A stretch of DNA of 43,594 nucleotides from JBDUDR01 sp040002845 (GCA_040002845.1 JBDUDR010000009.1:1-43594), one strand, 5' to 3'; shown: positions 1-8,719, numbered from the stretch's first letter. A program made the numbers and translations. Notes: generated from the letters alone by a model not told the origin.

Positions 1-458
1 TGCGCCGCCAGATCGGCACCGTGTTCCAGGACTTCCGGCTGCTGCCCAACAAGACGGTGACGGAGAATGTCGCGTTCGCCTTGCAGGTGATCGGGAAGCC
101 TCGCAGCCACATCAATCGGGTGGTGCCGGAGACGCTCGAGCTCGTTGGCCTCGAGGGCAAAGGCGACCGGATGCCCGATGAGCTGTCCGGTGGCGAGCAG
201 CAGCGGGTGGCGGTCGCGCGGGCGTTCGTCAACCGGCCGATGATCCTGATCGCCGATGAGCCGACCGGAAACCTCGACCCGACCACGTCGATCGGCATCA
301 TGAAGCTGCTCGACAGGATCAACCGCACCGGCACCACGGTCTTGATGGCCACCCACGACGCCACCATCGTCGACCAGATGCGCAAGCGCGTCATCGAGCT
401 GGCCGGCGGCAAAGTGATCCGTGACCAGACCCGCGGCGTCTACGGATACCAGACCTGA
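1..458 (+). CDS. ftsE: Cell division ATP-binding protein FtsE (5' truncated by window edge)
   Basis: This is the ATPase of the FtsEX complex, an ABC-type machine at the septum that activates peptidoglycan hydrolases in step with constriction. The reading frame is open from base 3, so the start and the Walker A loop lie outside the window. Of the visible 151 residues, the Q-loop region (VFQDFRLLPNKTV), the ABC signature LSGGEQQRVAVARA, Walker B (ILIADEPTGNLDP) and the switch histidine (MATHD) are all present and intact. The gene is followed by ftsX 55 bases downstream, the usual operon pair. The family and the LLPNKTV segment make FtsE more likely than a lipoprotein-export LolD-type ATPase. 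Confidence 0.95.
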   Translation, partial: RRQIGTVFQDFRLLPNKTVTENVAFALQVIGKPRSHINRVVPETLELVGLEGKGDRMPDELSGGEQQRVAVARAFVNRPMILIADEPTGNLDPTTSIGIMKLLDRINRTGTTVLMATHDATIVDQMRKRVIELAGGKVIRDQTRGVYGYQT

Positions 459-513
459 CAGCGCCGCCGCCCCTTCTGCAGGTCTTGTCCTTCGAACTCA
501 GACTTGGGATCTC

Positions 514-1434
514 ATGCGTTTGACGTACGTGTTCTCCGAACTCGGCACCGGGCTCAAGCGAAACCTGTCCATGACAGTCGCTGTGATCGTGACCATCTGG
601 GTGTCGCTGACCCTGGTGGCCCTCGGCCTGTTGCTGCAACAGCAGGTCAACAAGACCCAAGACGTGTGGGGAAGCAAGCTGCAGATCACCGTCGCACTCT
701 GCAACGACAACACCCCGGTCCCGACGTGCGTCAATGGAGCAACCACGGACGCCCAGAGGGCCACCATTCAACAAGCGATGGATGACAGCCCCGACGTCGA
801 TTCGTACTTCTTCCGGAGCCGCGCGCAGGTCTATGACCTGTACAAGAAGATCTCGGTGTCCGACGACCCCACCACAAAAGCGCTCTCAGATGTCGTACGG
901 CAGAAGGACTTTCAAGAGCAGTACGTCATTACGCTCAATGATCCGCAGAAATATCAGGGCATCAAGAGTCAGCTCTCGGGAATGCAAGGCGTCGCGACGA
1001 TCCAGGACCTGCATCAGGTGCTCGGTCCCATCTACACGGTCATCGACGGGCTGAAGTGGGCCGCGTTAGGGGCCGCCGGAGTGCTGTTGATCTCTGCGGT
1101 CCTCCAGGTGTCCAACACCATCCGGCTCGCCGTGTTCGCCAGGCGCCGCGAGATCGGCATCATGCGGCTCGTCGGAGCCTCCAGCCTGTACATCCAGCTG
1201 CCGTTCGTAATGGAAGCGGTGCTTGCCGGGCTGGTAGGTGCCGTGCTCGCCTGCGGCTCCATCGGGTTGTTCACGTCCGTGATCATCCTCGGCAAGCTGA
1301 AGGGCCACAGCAACATCACCGAATGGGTCGGATGGCACGAGGCTACGACGGCGATGATCGTTGTCCTGGTCCTCGGCGTGCTGCTGTCGGCCGTTCCCAC
1401 GCTGGTGATGTCGCGCAAATACCTGCGGGTCTAA
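514..1434 (+). CDS. ftsX: Cell division membrane protein FtsX
   Basis: FtsX is the membrane partner of FtsE and passes ATP-driven conformational change to extracellular murein hydrolases. The 306-residue protein shows a short cytoplasmic N-terminus, a first membrane helix (about residues 22-43), a large extracellular domain with two cysteines (about residues 60-75) as in actinobacterial FtsX, and three C-terminal membrane helices in the FtsX/MacB fold. I chose ATG 514, giving MRLTYVFSELGTGLKRN, because family members begin there. The frame is open upstream to GTG 421 inside ftsE, but that extension is not family-like. The neighbouring M23 hydrolase at 1582 is a probable direct target. Confidence 0.95.
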   Translation: MRLTYVFSELGTGLKRNLSMTVAVIVTIWVSLTLVALGLLLQQQVNKTQDVWGSKLQITVALCNDNTPVPTCVNGATTDAQRATIQQAMDDSPDVDSYFFRSRAQVYDLYKKISVSDDPTTKALSDVVRQKDFQEQYVITLNDPQKYQGIKSQLSGMQGVATIQDLHQVLGPIYTVIDGLKWAALGAAGVLLISAVLQVSNTIRLAVFARRREIGIMRLVGASSLYIQLPFVMEAVLAGLVGAVLACGSIGLFTSVIILGKLKGHSNITEWVGWHEATTAMIVVLVLGVLLSAVPTLVMSRKYLRV

Positions 1435-1581
1435 CTTCCCTTCCCGCGTAACCGTCCGCCTTCGAACCGCGCGTTCCGGGTGATTCCGACACTCTTAGTG
1501 ACGCGTAAATGCGGGGGGCTTCCGCAAGTCTTCGCTACCGTGAGAATGTCTTAGGTAGTCCGACGACCCTGTGGAGCACCT

Positions 1582-2841
1582 GTGGCCCGCGTCTTCCCCC
1601 ACGGCCGCCTGATTGGTCTGGCAGTGACGGCTGTGCTCATTGCGGTTGTCGGGCTGCCCGCTGGCCAGACGTACGCCGACGGCGGGAAGCTCAAGCACAA
1701 GCAGCACCAGCTGAACTCTCAGATCGACGCCGGCAAGGCCGATCTCGATGAGGTGAGCACCGCGCTGGTCAAGGCGGCCGCGTCCCTGCAGGCCGCGGAA
1801 GCCAAACTCAGCCAGGCCAGGTCTGAGCTGGCGGCCGCAGAGGGTCGAGTGGCAGCCGCTAGCGCACTTGACTCTGCCCTGCAGCGTCGGCTGGAGCAGG
1901 CGATCCAGAGTCTCGCTGACGCGCGCGCCCAGCTTGCTCGAGGCAAAGTCACCCAAGCCGAGCAACGTGATGCGGTGGCCGCGTACGCCGTGCAGCAGTT
2001 CCAGGGTCCCAGCCCGCAGATCCTCGGGCTCACCGTGGTGTTCAACGCCACCACAGCCCAGCAGCTGTCGACCGACCTCACCGCCGTGGACACTGCGTTG
2101 AGCCGGGGCAGTGCCAGCCTTGACCAGCTGCGCGCCACCCGAATCCTGCTGGCGGCTCAAGAACAGCGCGTCGAGCAAGCCAAGGACGACGTGGCCCAGC
2201 GTCGCGCCGCGGCGGCCAGGAACCTGCGGCTCCAGCAGCAGGCGGAGGCCGAGGCACACGACTGGACCGCTCGGGTCGCCTCGCTGGTGCAAGACCGACG
2301 GGTGGCACGGGAAAACGCGGCGGCGGCCGTCGCGCAGGAGAAGCAGCGGTTGGCCGACTTGCGCAAGGAGCGCCAGCGGATCCGCCACATGCTGGCGAAC
2401 CTGCCGCACCATCAGGCCACTCAGACGAGCTACAACGGGCCGAGCGACGGGTTCTTGAGCTACCCGGTCAACGGCCCGATCACGTCGCCGTACGGCATGC
2501 GTATGCACCCGATCCTGCACATCTGGGAGCTGCACGACGGCACCGACTTCGGCGTCGGTTGCCACACCCCGATCCGCGCGGCGGCCAGTGGGACCGTCAT
2601 CGAGATGTACTACAACGCGGGCTACGGCAACCGGCTCATCATGGACAACGGAGTCGTCGACGGGATCAATCTGGCGACCTCGTACAACCACATGTCGGGT
2701 TACTCGGCGTACGTCGGGCAAAGCGTCAACCGCGGTGAGGTCATCGGATACGTCGGGGAGACGGGGTACGCGACGGGTTGCCATCTGCACTTCATGGTGT
2801 ATGAGAACGGCGCCACCGTCGATCCGATGACCTGGCTCTGA
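1582..2841 (+). CDS. Secreted coiled-coil M23 (LytM) peptidoglycan hydrolase, FtsEX-linked
   Basis: This is a predicted cell-wall endopeptidase of 419 residues. It has an N-terminal signal sequence (about residues 5-30), a long Ala/Gln/Glu/Arg-rich coiled coil (about 35-280) and a C-terminal LytM domain (about 290-419). The zinc motifs are complete: the HxxxD of LHDGTD near residue 318 and the HxH of CHLHF near 401-403, so the enzyme should be active rather than a degenerate EnvC-type activator. The coiled coil plus LytM layout resembles EnvC and PcsB-like FtsEX effectors, and the gene directly follows ftsX. The pairing of this protein with FtsX is inferred from architecture and position. Start GTG 1582 is the first that leaves a complete signal peptide. 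Confidence 0.9.
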   Translation: MARVFPHGRLIGLAVTAVLIAVVGLPAGQTYADGGKLKHKQHQLNSQIDAGKADLDEVSTALVKAAASLQAAEAKLSQARSELAAAEGRVAAASALDSALQRRLEQAIQSLADARAQLARGKVTQAEQRDAVAAYAVQQFQGPSPQILGLTVVFNATTAQQLSTDLTAVDTALSRGSASLDQLRATRILLAAQEQRVEQAKDDVAQRRAAAARNLRLQQQAEAEAHDWTARVASLVQDRRVARENAAAAVAQEKQRLADLRKERQRIRHMLANLPHHQATQTSYNGPSDGFLSYPVNGPITSPYGMRMHPILHIWELHDGTDFGVGCHTPIRAAASGTVIEMYYNAGYGNRLIMDNGVVDGINLATSYNHMSGYSAYVGQSVNRGEVIGYVGETGYATGCHLHFMVYENGATVDPMTWL

Positions 2842-2895
2842 CGCCGCCTGCTCTCGCGATCGGCTGCCCCTGACCGAGTGGGGGAGGATGGGCGC

Positions 2896-3378
2896 ATGGT
2901 GAAGGAGCAGGGGCGCAAGATGATCGCTCAGAACCGCAAGGCGCGACACGACTACCACATCGACGACATCATCGAGGCCGGATTGGTGTTGACCGGCACC
3001 GAGGTCAAGTCGCTCCGGGCCGGTCGCGCGTCCCTCGTCGACGGATTCGCCGAGGTGCTCGACAACGAGGTGTGGCTCCTCGGTGTGCACATTCCGGAAT
3101 ACACCCAGGGCACCTGGAACAACCACACTCCTCGCCGTCGCCGGAAGCTGTTGTTGAATCGGCGCGAGATCGACCGATTGGCCTCGCGGGTGGCGGAGCG
3201 CGGGCTCACGATCGTGCCGCTGGCGCTGTACTTCAGGGACGGCAAGGCGAAGATCGAGATCGGACTGGGGCGCGGCAAGAAGACCTACGACAAACGCCAG
3301 GACCTGGCCAGACGGGACGCCGATCGCGAGGTCGCGCGGGCGATGGGCCGTCGCGCCAAGGGTCACAGAGACAGTTGA
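2896..3378 (+). CDS. smpB: SsrA-binding protein SmpB
   Basis: SmpB binds tmRNA and delivers it to stalled ribosomes in trans-translation. The 160-residue protein has the characteristic OB-fold core (KARHDYHI, GLVLTGTEVKSLRAG, LLGVHIPEY, NHTPRRRRKLLLN) and the basic C-terminal tail (KKTYDKRQDLARRDADREVARAM) that occupies the mRNA channel. ATG 2896 is preferred because a GGGGGAGG ribosome site at 2880-2887 sits about 8 bases upstream; GTG 2878 in the same frame would add six residues. Its RNA partner ssrA is encoded 1.6 kb downstream, with two unrelated genes between. The downstream amidohydrolase overlaps its stop by four bases. Confidence 0.97.
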   Translation: MVKEQGRKMIAQNRKARHDYHIDDIIEAGLVLTGTEVKSLRAGRASLVDGFAEVLDNEVWLLGVHIPEYTQGTWNNHTPRRRRKLLLNRREIDRLASRVAERGLTIVPLALYFRDGKAKIEIGLGRGKKTYDKRQDLARRDADREVARAMGRRAKGHRDS

Positions 3379-4268
3379 CGACCCTGCCGGCGGACGACGA
3401 AGACGTACCCGCCTTCTGGAGGTCCCTCGGGCTGCCGGGCCTTGCGGATGTGCACGTGCACTTCCTGCCGGAACGTGTCATGACCAGGGTCTGGGAGCAC
3501 TTTGCCTCCGCAGGTCCGCTGATCGGACGGCAGTGGCCAGTCCGGTACCAGGGCTCTGACGACGAGCGGGTCGCCCACCTGCGAGCGATGGGAGTTCGGT
3601 GGTTCTCGGCGTTGCCGTACGCCCATCGACCTGGTGTCGCCGGGTTCCTGAACACGTGGGCCGCCGACTTCGGCGCGCGTACACCGGAGTGCCTATGGTC
3701 CGCGACGTTCTACCCGGAGGACGACGTCGAGTCGTACGTCCGCAAAGGTGTGGAGGCGGGGGTCGACGTGTTCAAGGTGCACATTCAGGTAGGGGACTTC
3801 GATCCGGGTGATGCGTTGCCGCAACCCGTCTGGGGGCTGCTGGCAGAGGTTGGTCGCCCGGTGGTGATCCACGCCGGATCGGGGCCGGTCCCCAACCCGC
3901 ACACCGGTCCGGGGCCGATCGAGGGGGTGCTGTCGCACCATCCGCGACTGACGGCGATCATCGCGCATCTGGGGGCACCGGAATACGCCGAGTTTCTCGC
4001 GCTCGCCGAGCGATTCGAGCGCGTACATCTGGACACGACCATGGCCTTCACGGACTTCTTCAAGTCGATGGCGCCGTACCCGGTGGAGCTCAGGCCGAGG
4101 CTCGCAGATCTGGGCGGGAAGGTGCTGCTCGGGACCGACTTTCCCAACATTCCCTATGAGTACGCTCACCAGCTGGAAGCGTTAGCACGGCTGGACCTCG
4201 GTGACGAGTGGCTACGAGGTGTCTGCTGGTCCAACGCTGTGCGTCTGTTCAGCCGATGGAATAGTTGA
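3375..4268 (+). CDS. Amidohydrolase family (amidohydrolase 2-type) metal-dependent hydrolase
   Basis: A TIM-barrel hydrolase of 297 residues with metal-binding signatures in order: DVHVH near residue 21-25, VIHAGSG near 165-171, IIAHLGAPE near 195, and LLGTDFPNIPYEY near 250. These match the amidohydrolase 2 superfamily, which includes decarboxylases and lactonases; the substrate cannot be read from the sequence. The start is TTG 3375, whose TTGA overlaps the smpB stop by four bases, implying translational coupling to smpB. The frame is open further upstream inside smpB, but those residues are a shadow of smpB. An alternative internal start cannot be excluded. Confidence 0.8.
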   Translation: MTTLPADDEDVPAFWRSLGLPGLADVHVHFLPERVMTRVWEHFASAGPLIGRQWPVRYQGSDDERVAHLRAMGVRWFSALPYAHRPGVAGFLNTWAADFGARTPECLWSATFYPEDDVESYVRKGVEAGVDVFKVHIQVGDFDPGDALPQPVWGLLAEVGRPVVIHAGSGPVPNPHTGPGPIEGVLSHHPRLTAIIAHLGAPEYAEFLALAERFERVHLDTTMAFTDFFKSMAPYPVELRPRLADLGGKVLLGTDFPNIPYEYAHQLEALARLDLGDEWLRGVCWSNAVRLFSRWNS

Positions 4269-4317
4269 CGGTTCAAGTAAAGTTCTTGTCTACGCTGACA
4301 TGTGTGCTGACATGTGT
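4265..4317 (+). promoter_or_regulatory. Possible promoter/operator with 12-bp tandem repeat ahead of VOC gene
   Basis: Between the amidohydrolase stop and the VOC gene lie TTGACG (4265-4270), a CAAG-N7-CTTG inverted repeat (4274-4288), and two perfect back-to-back copies of GCTGACATGTGT (4294-4305 and 4306-4317). The last lies about 45 bases before the start codon. A -35-like element followed by inverted and direct repeats suggests regulated transcription, but no regulator is recognisable nearby. Confidence 0.35.
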
Positions 4318-4363
4318 ATGGTCAAGGACCAGCCGGCTGTGAGCTGGTGGACAGGAGTTCGAG

Positions 4364-4888
4364 ATGGGGATCTTCCAGCTCAATCACGCTGTGCTGTTCG
4401 TGGATGACCTGAAAGCGAGCGTGGAGTTCTACGCCGATGTGCTCGGTTTCGAGCCGATCCAGGACATGGGTGGGATCCCCGGCGCTGCCTTCCTTCGCGC
4501 AGCTGACTCCACCAACGACCACGACCTGGGGCTGTTCGAGATCCCTGGAGGCAGTCCCTCCCTGGCCGGCCGTGCGACCGTCGGGTTGTACCACCTCGCC
4601 TGGGAGGTCGACAGCCTCGGCACATTGGAGAGTCTGCAGACACGGCTGGACGAGGCGGGCGCGCTCGTCGGGGCGACCGATCACGGCACCACGAAGAGCC
4701 TCTACGGCAAGGACCCGAGCGGCCTGGAGTTCGAGATCGTGTGGCTCATCCCAGCCAAGCTGATCACCGATGACGACCGTTCGGCCGGCAAGCGGTTGGG
4801 CCGGCTGGACTTGGACAAGGAGATCGGTCGCTTCGGTCGCGACACACGTGGAGGAGTGGGGATCAGCCGCTCCCCGGCGCCCGCCTGA
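4364..4888 (+). CDS. VOC-superfamily (glyoxalase/extradiol dioxygenase-like) protein
   Basis: A 174-residue vicinal-oxygen-chelate protein. The N-terminal module (LNHAVLFVDDLKASVEFYADVLGFEPI) and the second half (LYHLAWEVDSL, ending in DPSGLEFEIVW) carry the usual ligands: His near residue 7, His in YHLAWEV and Glu in EFEIVW. This suggests a single metal site, as in catechol-dioxygenase-like or glyoxalase-like enzymes. The reaction is unknown. An AGGAG site at about 4351-4355 supports ATG 4364. The C-terminal 30 residues, rich in Arg and Asp, extend past the VOC fold. The gene sits between smpB and ssrA as a probable single-gene unit. Confidence 0.8.
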   Translation: MGIFQLNHAVLFVDDLKASVEFYADVLGFEPIQDMGGIPGAAFLRAADSTNDHDLGLFEIPGGSPSLAGRATVGLYHLAWEVDSLGTLESLQTRLDEAGALVGATDHGTTKSLYGKDPSGLEFEIVWLIPAKLITDDDRSAGKRLGRLDLDKEIGRFGRDTRGGVGISRSPAPA

Positions 4889-4916
4889 GCCTGACCCTGG
4901 CTCGGGCGTGGCACGG

Positions 4917-4922
4917 TAGGAT
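4917..4922 (+). promoter_or_regulatory. Probable -10 element of ssrA
   Basis: TAGGAT lies 17 bases before the mature tmRNA 5' end, which RNase P would create. A weak CTGACC lies about 20 bases further upstream as a possible -35. Confidence 0.4.
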
Positions 4923-4939
4923 AGATGAACAACTCAAGA

Positions 4940-5308
4940 GGGGCTGAACGGTTTCGACTTCGGATGTTAGATCCAGGAGAAGCGGGTCGAGGACCCAGGG
5001 TCATCTCGCAAACGACCCCTGGAACCCAAAAGTGCCAAAGCTAATCGCACTCACTTCGCTCTCGCCGCCTAAGGCGAGCTAACGCGAAGGGTCGGCCTGG
5101 GATTGTCTCCGTCCCAGTAACCGGCCTCATCTAGGAGGCTTGCTTGTCAGACCCGGCCGCGGGGTCTGACCGGGACAATCACAGCGGCTGAGCCTGTCAG
5201 TGACTTGTCTGCGAGAGCACTGGGGCTGAGAAAAGCGACCTGCAGACTGCGCCCGGAGAAGTCCTGGGCCAGCGCCGAAGGACCCGGGTTCGATTCCCGG
5301 CAGCTCCA
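4940..5308 (+). ncRNA. ssrA: Transfer-messenger RNA (tmRNA, ssrA)
   Basis: tmRNA rescues stalled ribosomes together with SmpB. The 5' end GGGGCTG (4940-4946) pairs with CAGCTCC (5301-5307) as the tRNA-like acceptor stem, followed by discriminator A 5308; CCA is not encoded. The T-arm (GGGTTCGATTCCC) precedes it. The tag frame begins at GCC 5034 and reads AKANRTHFALAA before TAA 5070-5072. The ALAA end is the usual degradation signal for ClpXP-type proteases. The first base block GGGGCTGAACGGTTTCGACT is the conserved 5' signature of bacterial tmRNA. The length of 369 nt is normal for one-piece tmRNA. Confidence 0.97.
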
Positions 5309-5419
5309 CTTTCAATGGTTTACGCCCCGGCGTTGCCAACGTTGCTCCGCGACGCAAACGTGACTACGGTGGCTCTGCGTTGCTCATGCAGAGCGGCGTT
5401 CGAGTCGAAGAAGAGCTGA

Positions 5420-5760
5420 ATGGAAGCCGGAGACGGTTTGGACACGGTTCGGCTCTCTCAAGGTGCTGCACAAACGACAAGCGCCTTCTTCACGCCGGGA
5501 TTCTTCCGCGATCCGTACGCCACCTACGACGACGTGCGTGGCGAGCCCGTCCACTGGGAGAGGGCCCTCGGAGGGTGGGTTCTCACTGGGTACGACGAGG
5601 TCGCCGCCGCCCTCGCCGATCCGCGGATCTCGCGCGGAGGTGGTCCGCGCGAAGGCGACCTACTCACAAGGCTCTTGACGCGGATGATGCTGTTCACGGA
5701 TCCGCCCGCCCATACTCGGCTACGCGCACTCGCGAACCGGGCTTCCGCCCGCTTTGCCGA
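5420..5760 (+). pseudogene. Cytochrome P450 N-terminal remnant
   Basis: The first roughly 115 residues from ATG 5420 match the N-terminal part of bacterial cytochromes P450: FFRDPYATYDDVRGEPVHW, then GWVLTGYDEVAAALADPRIS, then MLFTDPPAHTRLRALANRA, where the DPP-H-R-R segment precedes the I-helix region. Everything after that is missing: there is no oxygen-binding motif, no ExxR and no heme Cys. The frame continues to 5878 but past about 5757 it simply translates a terminator palindrome and intergenic DNA. Full-length P450s are about 400 residues, so this is a 3'-deleted remnant. It follows ssrA, a known integration hotspot, but no integrase is visible. Confidence 0.75.
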
Positions 5761-5764
5761 GGTG

Positions 5765-5804
5765 CGACGAAAGGGCCCCCACCTGTCGTGGGGCCCTTTC
5801 GTCG
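5765..5804. terminator. Strong bidirectional intrinsic terminator hairpin
   Basis: Perfect 15-bp arms (CGACGAAAGGGCCCC at 5765-5779 and its complement at 5790-5804) enclose a 10-base loop. The A-run and T-run inside the arms give a U-rich side on either strand. It ends the P450 remnant and lies about 105 bases beyond the stop of the large minus-strand secreted protein gene. Confidence 0.8.
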
Positions 5805-5908
5805 ACTCAGCAATCAGCCTACGACGCGACATGAGCTCGAGCTCAGAGGCGCCTAAGGTTGCCGAGCGCGGTTTCTAGGCCGGCGTCGACCCAGGGCCGT
5901 ACCTCGGG

Positions 5909-8719
5909 CTACCCCAGTGTCAGCTTCCACGCGCTCAGCCCGTGCGACGCGGCGTACAGAATCCTCTTGTTCGGCAGGATGGTGAGCCCGGCGATCTCGA
6001 CGTTCGGCATGCCGGGCGCGGCCAGTGTCCACGTCGTAGAGCCGCTGGCCTTGCGAAGGACTCCAAAGTCGGTCGCGGCGTACAGGTCACCGGTGCGGTC
6101 GTCGCGGACCAGGTCGTTGACCGGTAGGTCGGCCAGGCTTCCCGAGACGTTGGTCCATACTGACGATCTATTGTTGAAAACGACCTTGAAGACGTGGCCA
6201 GGAGTGACCGGCGTGGTAGCGCTGTAACCGCTGTACGAAACCCAAGCCCGATGAGGGTTGCGCGGGTCAATCGCGATGCTGGTGACGAACCGGCCGGGAT
6301 CGTTCGTGACGTCGTCGTCCAACCGTTCCCAGGTGATGGCGCTCGGGTCGCCTGTGCCAACGTTTTGAGAGATGAACAGCCGGCCGGTGCTGGTGGCCGC
6401 CCATGCCGTCGCCCTTTCGGTGGTGCTGCGCTCGACCGCGGCCACGGCAGGGCCGGCGCGGTCCCCGAATGCCGCGTCTGTCAGCGGCACCTGCCCGGTC
6501 GGAGCCCAGTCACCGCACTGCTCTGTGAAGGTTCCGGTCCACTCGTTGCAGATCGCGTTCGCCTCCGCGATCGTTCTGTCGCCGAGGCCGAACGTCTGCG
6601 TTCGGTAGACCGTACTGCCGGTGCCGGCGAACATCGTGCCGCTGGTCACCGGGTCGCTGATGACCGGTGCATAGAACTGGGTTCCGGCCTGGCCGAAGAT
6701 CGGGTCCGCCGTCCAGATCCAGCTCGCGATGTCGCCGCGACGGAAGCTGACGTCGGTGCTGGCGTCGTAGAAGTTGTGGAACCGGAACCTTCTTACCTCG
6801 GAGTCGAAGCCGGACTGCCCGCCGTCACCGATCATCGAGTTGAGCCAGGTGACCTTGTCCTTGTTCTGCCAGGTTCCGTTGTCCTGCGTGCCGCCCATCA
6901 GTTTCGTCGCATCAAATGGGCTAACCGAAAGGCTCAGGAACTGTAGTGTCGACAAGCCCTTGTTCTCGCTCCGTAGCCGCGCGGGGACTGATGACAACAG
7001 CTGCTGGCATCGGGTCAACTCGTCACCGCTCAGCCCTCGGTTGGCGCAATCCGAGGAGACATTGGTGAAGTTTCCGTTGGACCGCATCACACCGCCGTCG
7101 TTGGTCTCGAAGAATACGAACGGGTTGTCCGGGTCGGTCACGATCGAGTGCTGGTCGGGGTGCAGACCGTTGGGGTGCACCGGGTCAGTGCCGTCCATCG
7201 TCATGTCCGTGCCGCTCACGCCTGCGTCGGTGGACAGGATGACGCCGCGGCCGTTGGAGATGCCACCGGTCTCGCCGTAGCCGTACGAGCCGCCGGTGTA
7301 GACCATGTCAGGGTGACCATCGGGGGTGTAGACGAACAGGTCGTACCAGCATTGGGCGCCGCACTGGTTGTACGTGGCAAAGCCGGGATCGGCCGGGTCG
7401 GCGCTGGTGAGATCGACGAATGTGGGCGTGCCAGTCGCTACATCATCGCTGCGGAACAGCCGCGAGTAGTTCGTGCCGTTGTTGCCCTCGTAGACGTACA
7501 TGCGGGTCTTGCCGTTGGGGAGCGCCGTGACGTCAAAGGCGGGCCGGGTCTGGATCAGGGCCGCGTTGAGCGACGGTTTGATCTGGGTCCAGGTTGCGCC
7601 GGCGTCGGTTGATCGCCAGATCCCACGAGCGTACGACGACGCGTAAATGGTGTTGTGGTCGTTGGGATCGAGCTCGATGTCGCGTACCCCTCGCGGCGAG
7701 CACGCCTCGAGGTTCGCGAACTGGGCCGCACTGCCCGTGCAGTCGGCGACATTCGCGCTGCCGTTGTGTATGAGCGTCCAGCTCTGGCCGCCGTTGGTCG
7801 ACTTGTAGAGTCCCCATTGGGCCGCTCCTGGGACCGGTCGAGTTACACCGCCACAGCACACTGACGACATGCCGCGCAGCGCGGTCGTCGTGGCGGCGTA
7901 CACAGTGTCGCCATTGGTCGGGTCGACAACGATGTCGCCGATGCCCTTGCCGCCGAGCAGGTTCTGGCCGAGGGGACCGGTCCAGGTGTTCCCGCCGTCG
8001 GTCGACTTGTAGATGCCGACGCCGGCGACACACCCGCTGCCACAGATGTTGGCCTCGCCGGTGCCGACCCAGATCGTGCGGCCGGTCGGGTCAGTCGGGT
8101 CGACAATGACTGTGCCCGCAGCGTTGATGCCCAGCGGGCCACCGAGATATTTCCACGTCGGGGGCTTGGCCAACGCGTCGTGGGTACGCCACACACCGCC
8201 GCCTGCGGGCGTGACCCACACGCGGCAGTCGCCAGGTGAGCAGCTTGGGGCGATGGCGATATCGGTGGTGCGGCCGCCGGCGACGTACCTGTTGGGGACG
8301 TAGTTCCCCGAATTCCGCAGTTCGGTGAAGGGGTAGACGGCGCGGCTCGGTCCGACGCTCACCCAGGGGTGAGTCGGGGCGAGGCCGACGCGCTTCTCGG
8401 CGACCGCCTGGTGGAACGCCTTCTTGGCGCCCTGCATCTTGGCAATCGAGATCGTATTGGCCGGGTAAGCCCGCTGCTGGAAGGCCGCCTCGGCGGCCGA
8501 ACCCGGCCCTTCTGACGACTCCCCACCGGTGCCCGGGATTGCCTCTTTGAGCCGCTCGAGGTGCTCGCCTAGGGCGGAGGGCATCTCCTTGTCACCGCCA
8601 GCCTGCACTTCGGGATGGCTGACCGGACTGCCGCCGTTGGTGAGGCTGGCGACGATCAGGGCGGTGACGGCCGCGGTGGCGGCAGCGGCGACAGCGACGT
8701 TGCGGCGGGCGTGTCTCAT
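5909..8719 (-). CDS. Large secreted Asp-box (BNR/sialidase-like) beta-propeller protein
   Basis: A 936-residue exported protein. The start ATG 8719 gives a basic N-terminus and a hydrophobic signal segment (residues 2-25), with an AAGGGG ribosome site just upstream; an in-frame GTG at 8779 would put 20 non-signal residues in front. Asp-box motifs of the form S-x-D/N-G/A-G-x-T/S-W occur at about residues 236-243 (STDGGNTW), 304-311 (STNGGQSW) and 370-377 (STDAGATW), with further looser repeats, indicating a sialidase/VPS10-type beta-propeller. No catalytic Arg triad of true sialidases was verified, so hydrolase activity is uncertain. It appears to be a single-gene unit with a strong terminator at 5765-5804. 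Confidence 0.8.
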   Translation of the reverse strand: MRHARRNVAVAAAATAAVTALIVASLTNGGSPVSHPEVQAGGDKEMPSALGEHLERLKEAIPGTGGESSEGPGSAAEAAFQQRAYPANTISIAKMQGAKKAFHQAVAEKRVGLAPTHPWVSVGPSRAVYPFTELRNSGNYVPNRYVAGGRTTDIAIAPSCSPGDCRVWVTPAGGGVWRTHDALAKPPTWKYLGGPLGINAAGTVIVDPTDPTGRTIWVGTGEANICGSGCVAGVGIYKSTDGGNTWTGPLGQNLLGGKGIGDIVVDPTNGDTVYAATTTALRGMSSVCCGGVTRPVPGAAQWGLYKSTNGGQSWTLIHNGSANVADCTGSAAQFANLEACSPRGVRDIELDPNDHNTIYASSYARGIWRSTDAGATWTQIKPSLNAALIQTRPAFDVTALPNGKTRMYVYEGNNGTNYSRLFRSDDVATGTPTFVDLTSADPADPGFATYNQCGAQCWYDLFVYTPDGHPDMVYTGGSYGYGETGGISNGRGVILSTDAGVSGTDMTMDGTDPVHPNGLHPDQHSIVTDPDNPFVFFETNDGGVMRSNGNFTNVSSDCANRGLSGDELTRCQQLLSSVPARLRSENKGLSTLQFLSLSVSPFDATKLMGGTQDNGTWQNKDKVTWLNSMIGDGGQSGFDSEVRRFRFHNFYDASTDVSFRRGDIASWIWTADPIFGQAGTQFYAPVISDPVTSGTMFAGTGSTVYRTQTFGLGDRTIAEANAICNEWTGTFTEQCGDWAPTGQVPLTDAAFGDRAGPAVAAVERSTTERATAWAATSTGRLFISQNVGTGDPSAITWERLDDDVTNDPGRFVTSIAIDPRNPHRAWVSYSGYSATTPVTPGHVFKVVFNNRSSVWTNVSGSLADLPVNDLVRDDRTGDLYAATDFGVLRKASGSTTWTLAAPGMPNVEIAGLTILPNKRILYAASHGLSAWKLTLG

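Noticed and set aside
1470..1500. ATTCCGACACT after ftsX resembles the family A core
   Set aside because: Only 11 bases match, it is a single unit 45 bases from the stop and lacks the CGATCC part.
1495..3366. A 623-codon minus-strand open frame opposite the M23 hydrolase and smpB
   Set aside because: It is the mirror of two well-recognised plus-strand genes; long antisense frames are expected at this GC content and the translation has no family pattern.
5127..5357. 76-codon minus-strand frame over the tmRNA gene
   Set aside because: It is antisense to a confidently identified structured RNA.
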